Assembly (NCBI RefSeq): GCF_036885195.1
Contig: NZ_CP133656.1
Coordinates: 682,001-746,000, forward strand
Direction: 5' to 3'
Length of the DNA stretch: 64,000 nt
DNA from: Pectobacterium cacticida
GTDB lineage: Bacteria > Pseudomonadota > Gammaproteobacteria > Enterobacterales > Enterobacteriaceae
Shown here: one piece after another, positions 61,987-64,000 of the stretch
How the letters are laid out: the number at the start of each line of letters is the position of its first letter
How positions within the stretch are numbered: position 1 is the stretch's first letter
Program-made: the position numbers and the translations under genes
Notes under the pieces: generated by a model
Databases searched by the model: none
Seen by the model: the letters and a program-made list of their open reading frames with translations, nothing else
Told to the model about the DNA's origin: nothing

Positions 61987-62859
61987 ATGCGTGCAAAATA
62001 TTTTCCCTACCTTGTACTGTTACCAACGCTGATTTTTTTACTTGCTTTTACCTATTTCCCTCTCGTGCGTTCGGTTATTGACAGCCTGTATGACACCCGG
62101 CTGAATGCCGATGCGCCGCTGTTTGTTGGGCTGGATAATTTTGTGCGCCTGGTGCAGGACGCCGTGTTTTGGCAGGCTCTTCTGAACAATGCGCTGTATA
62201 TCCTGATGACGGTAGTGCCCGGCGTGCTGCTGGCGCTGGTGCTCGCGGTGCTACTGTGGGAAAACACGCGTGTGAATCGCTGGCTACGCACCGCCTTCTT
62301 TTTTCCAATGATTATTCCGCTGGTGAGCGCCGCGACGCTGTGGCTTTTTATCTTTATGCCGGGGCTGGGGCTGTTGGATTACTATCTGGCGAAAGTGTTT
62401 GGCCCGATGAACAACAACTACCTCGGCATGAGTAATAGTGCGCTGGTGGCAGTAAGCGTCATCGGTATCTGGAAATTTGCCGGCTATTACATGCTGTTTT
62501 TTCTCGCCGGTCTGCAAGCGATTTCCGCTTCCGCTCGCGAGGCGGCGCTGATGGAAGGGGCTTCGCGGCGTCAGGTGTTTTTCTACGTCACGCTGCCGCT
62601 ATTGCGGCCAACCATCGCCTTTGTGGTCACCATTGCCTTTATTTACGCCATTACCCAAATCGACCATGTTGCGGTGATGACGCGCGGCGGGCCGAATAAC
62701 GCCACGACTGTGCTGCTCTATTACATCCAGGATCTGGCGAATGATACGCACGATCTGGGCAAAGCTTCCGCCGCGACGTTCCTGACGCTGGTGATGCTAT
62801 TCGCTTTTTCCATTATGAATCTGAAAGTGCTGGAGAAGGGAGCACATTATGAGCGCTGA
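61987..62859 (+). CDS. ABC transporter permease, MalF/UgpA type
   Basis: 290 residues with six predicted membrane segments and the EAA loop EAALMEGASRRQVFFYVTLP that contacts the ATPase. Belongs to the carbohydrate-uptake family of permeases (MalF, UgpA). Pairs with the next gene, overlapping it by 11 bases. The gpdQ-like gene after the pair suggests glycerophosphodiesters or glycerol-3-phosphate as substrate; this is inference. The binding protein and ATPase are not in the window and may lie beyond the right edge. Confidence 0.88.
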   Translation: MRAKYFPYLVLLPTLIFLLAFTYFPLVRSVIDSLYDTRLNADAPLFVGLDNFVRLVQDAVFWQALLNNALYILMTVVPGVLLALVLAVLLWENTRVNRWLRTAFFFPMIIPLVSAATLWLFIFMPGLGLLDYYLAKVFGPMNNNYLGMSNSALVAVSVIGIWKFAGYYMLFFLAGLQAISASAREAALMEGASRRQVFFYVTLPLLRPTIAFVVTIAFIYAITQIDHVAVMTRGGPNNATTVLLYYIQDLANDTHDLGKASAATFLTLVMLFAFSIMNLKVLEKGAHYER

Positions 62860-63748
62860 GAATCAAATCGTTGACGTTCGGAGCGTAAAGAATCCGTGCG
62901 TTGCGGGATTAAGCACGTCCAATCCGCTGCGTACCACATCGCGATTTACGCTGCCATTGCTATTGATATGTGCCGCACTGCTCTGGATCAGTCCATTTAT
63001 CTGGATGCTGTCTTCTTCCATCAGCGCCAGTAGTTTTGGTGAAGACATGGCTTCGTTGCTACCACGATTCCCGCTGACGCTCGATAACTTTCGCGATGCG
63101 TGGGACAGCGCTGACTGGGTAAGGCTTTACGCTAACACGCTGATTTTTGCGGTCGGTACGTTTCTGGTTCAGTTGGTGACGATCACCACGGCCGGCTACA
63201 TCTTTGCCTACCACGAGTTTCGCGGCAAAACGCTGCTGTTTTACCTGCTGCTGATTCAACTGATGATCATGCCCGTCGTCATGATGGTGCCGAACATGAT
63301 GACGCTCAAGCAGCTTGGCCTGCTCAATACGCTGACCGGTGTGATGATGCCGTATTTCGCTTCGGCATTTGGTGTGTTTCTGATGCGCCAGGCGTTTCTC
63401 AATATTGCTAAAGAGATCGAAGAAGCGGCGTTGATGGAAGGTTGCCGCTGGTGGCAGGTGGTGTTTCACGTCCTGATCCCAATGACCTGGCCGTCGATAC
63501 TGGCCTTTGCCACGGTCAGCATCACGTATCACTGGAACGAATATCTCTGGCCGCTGATGGTGCTCAACGATCCAGACAAACAGGTGCTGACCATTGGGTT
63601 AGTGTCGTTCGCGATGGGCGCTGAGTCTGGCGGGCAGTGGGGATTGATTTGCGCAGGTACGTTGTTGGTATGCCTGCCACTGATGATCGCTTTTATTGTG
63701 TTTCAGAAGCAATTTCTGAGTAGTTTCGGTTTCTCGGGCATTAAGTAA
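62849..63748 (+). CDS. ABC transporter permease, MalG/UgpE type
   Basis: 299 residues, six membrane segments after a polar N-terminus of about 35 residues. EAA loop EAALMEGCRWWQVVFHVLIP. Second half of the heterodimeric sugar-type permease. GAAGGGAGCACATT precedes ATG 62849, inside the 3' end of the first permease, so translation is coupled. Followed by gpdQ after 33 bases. Confidence 0.88.
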   Translation: MSAENQIVDVRSVKNPCVAGLSTSNPLRTTSRFTLPLLLICAALLWISPFIWMLSSSISASSFGEDMASLLPRFPLTLDNFRDAWDSADWVRLYANTLIFAVGTFLVQLVTITTAGYIFAYHEFRGKTLLFYLLLIQLMIMPVVMMVPNMMTLKQLGLLNTLTGVMMPYFASAFGVFLMRQAFLNIAKEIEEAALMEGCRWWQVVFHVLIPMTWPSILAFATVSITYHWNEYLWPLMVLNDPDKQVLTIGLVSFAMGAESGGQWGLICAGTLLVCLPLMIAFIVFQKQFLSSFGFSGIK

Positions 63749-63781
63749 ATCGTCTACGGGCGAAATATAGAGGTGGTTGTT

Positions 63782-64000
63782 ATGTTGTTGGCACAGATTT
63801 CCGATCTGCATTTTCGCAGTGAAGGACGAAAACTTTATGAATTTATTGATATTAATGGAGAAAACGCCAAAGTCATTAACCAGCTAAACGCATTGAGCGA
63901 ACGGCCTGATGCGGTGGTGATTAGCGGCGATATTGTCAACTGTGGACGCCCACAAGAGTATCAGATGGCACAGCGCGTGTTGCAGATGTTGGATTACCCG
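63782..64000 (+). CDS. gpdQ: Glycerophosphodiesterase GpdQ-like metallophosphoesterase (partial)
   Basis: First 73 codons of a calcineurin-like dinuclear metallophosphoesterase, cut by the window end. Metal-ligand motif D8-x-H10 in MLLAQISDLHFRS and D50 in VISGDIVNCG agree closely with the N-terminus of Enterobacter GpdQ, which hydrolyses glycerophosphodiesters such as glycerophosphoethanolamine. Same transcript as the permeases. Confidence 0.85.
   Translation, partial: MLLAQISDLHFRSEGRKLYEFIDINGENAKVINQLNALSERPDAVVISGDIVNCGRPQEYQMAQRVLQMLDYP

Overview
The window is a stretch of enterobacterial chromosome. Almost every protein is close to its Escherichia coli counterpart, and the gene order keeps long E. 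coli blocks: rpsU-dnaG-rpoD, argR/mdh, ispB/rplU-rpmA-yhbE-obgE, dacB/greA, yhbY/rlmE-ftsH-folP-glmM-secG-leuU, metY-rimP-nusA-infB-rbfA-truB-rpsO-pnp-nlpI-deaD, and the yhb/ubi cluster. Accessory modules are spliced between these blocks: an acetoin budAB locus with its LysR regulator, a dms operon, fucO, and a gpdQ-type glycerophosphodiesterase with ABC permeases. This points to a plant-associated Enterobacterales, most likely Pectobacteriaceae (Pectobacterium or a relative). The genus is an inference; no rRNA gene is present to settle it.

Layout. Positions 1-2775 hold the macromolecular-synthesis operon on the minus strand (rpoD is cut by the window edge), divergent from tsaD. argR and mdh follow back to back around a 467-base AT-rich gap. 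At 6048-7507, between mdh and ispB, sits a small cluster of Mu-phage-type regulators: a Ner-like protein facing away from two tandem Mu-type winged-helix proteins. From 7583 to 33071 the window is translation, RNA, envelope and folate housekeeping, including tRNA-Leu(GAG) and initiator tRNA-Met. From 33248 to 38089 come yhbW, ubiV-ubiU and ubiT-yhbS-yhbQ (O2-independent ubiquinone synthesis and neighbours).

A break in E. coli synteny follows. deoB-deoD, a secreted discoidin-domain protein, rimI-holD/rsmC, an aldo/keto reductase with a LysR regulator, three tRNA-Leu(CAG) genes and a yjjZ-like gene with a Fur box correspond partly to the E. coli 99-100 min region. Next come budR/budAB, a 143-bp MITE-like inverted-repeat element, dmsABCD plus a NapF-like ferredoxin under a near-ideal FNR promoter, and fucO. 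The gcvTHP glycine-cleavage operon has a strong hairpin between gcvH and gcvP. The window ends in two ABC permeases and the start of gpdQ.

Functionally, the left half is the core machinery for replication priming, transcription elongation, translation initiation, RNA decay and membrane proteolysis. The right half carries fermentation and anaerobic respiration (acetolactate/acetoin, DMSO reductase, lactaldehyde reductase, anaerobic ubiquinone synthesis), nucleoside salvage and one-carbon metabolism. No CRISPR array, complete insertion sequence or complete prophage was seen. The items most worth a second look are the domesticated Mu-like ner/c-type switch, two insertions in NusA, the MITE with 5-bp target duplications, an acceptor-stem mismatch in tRNA-Leu(GAG), and hairpins inside the gcv, dms and infB-rbfA operons.
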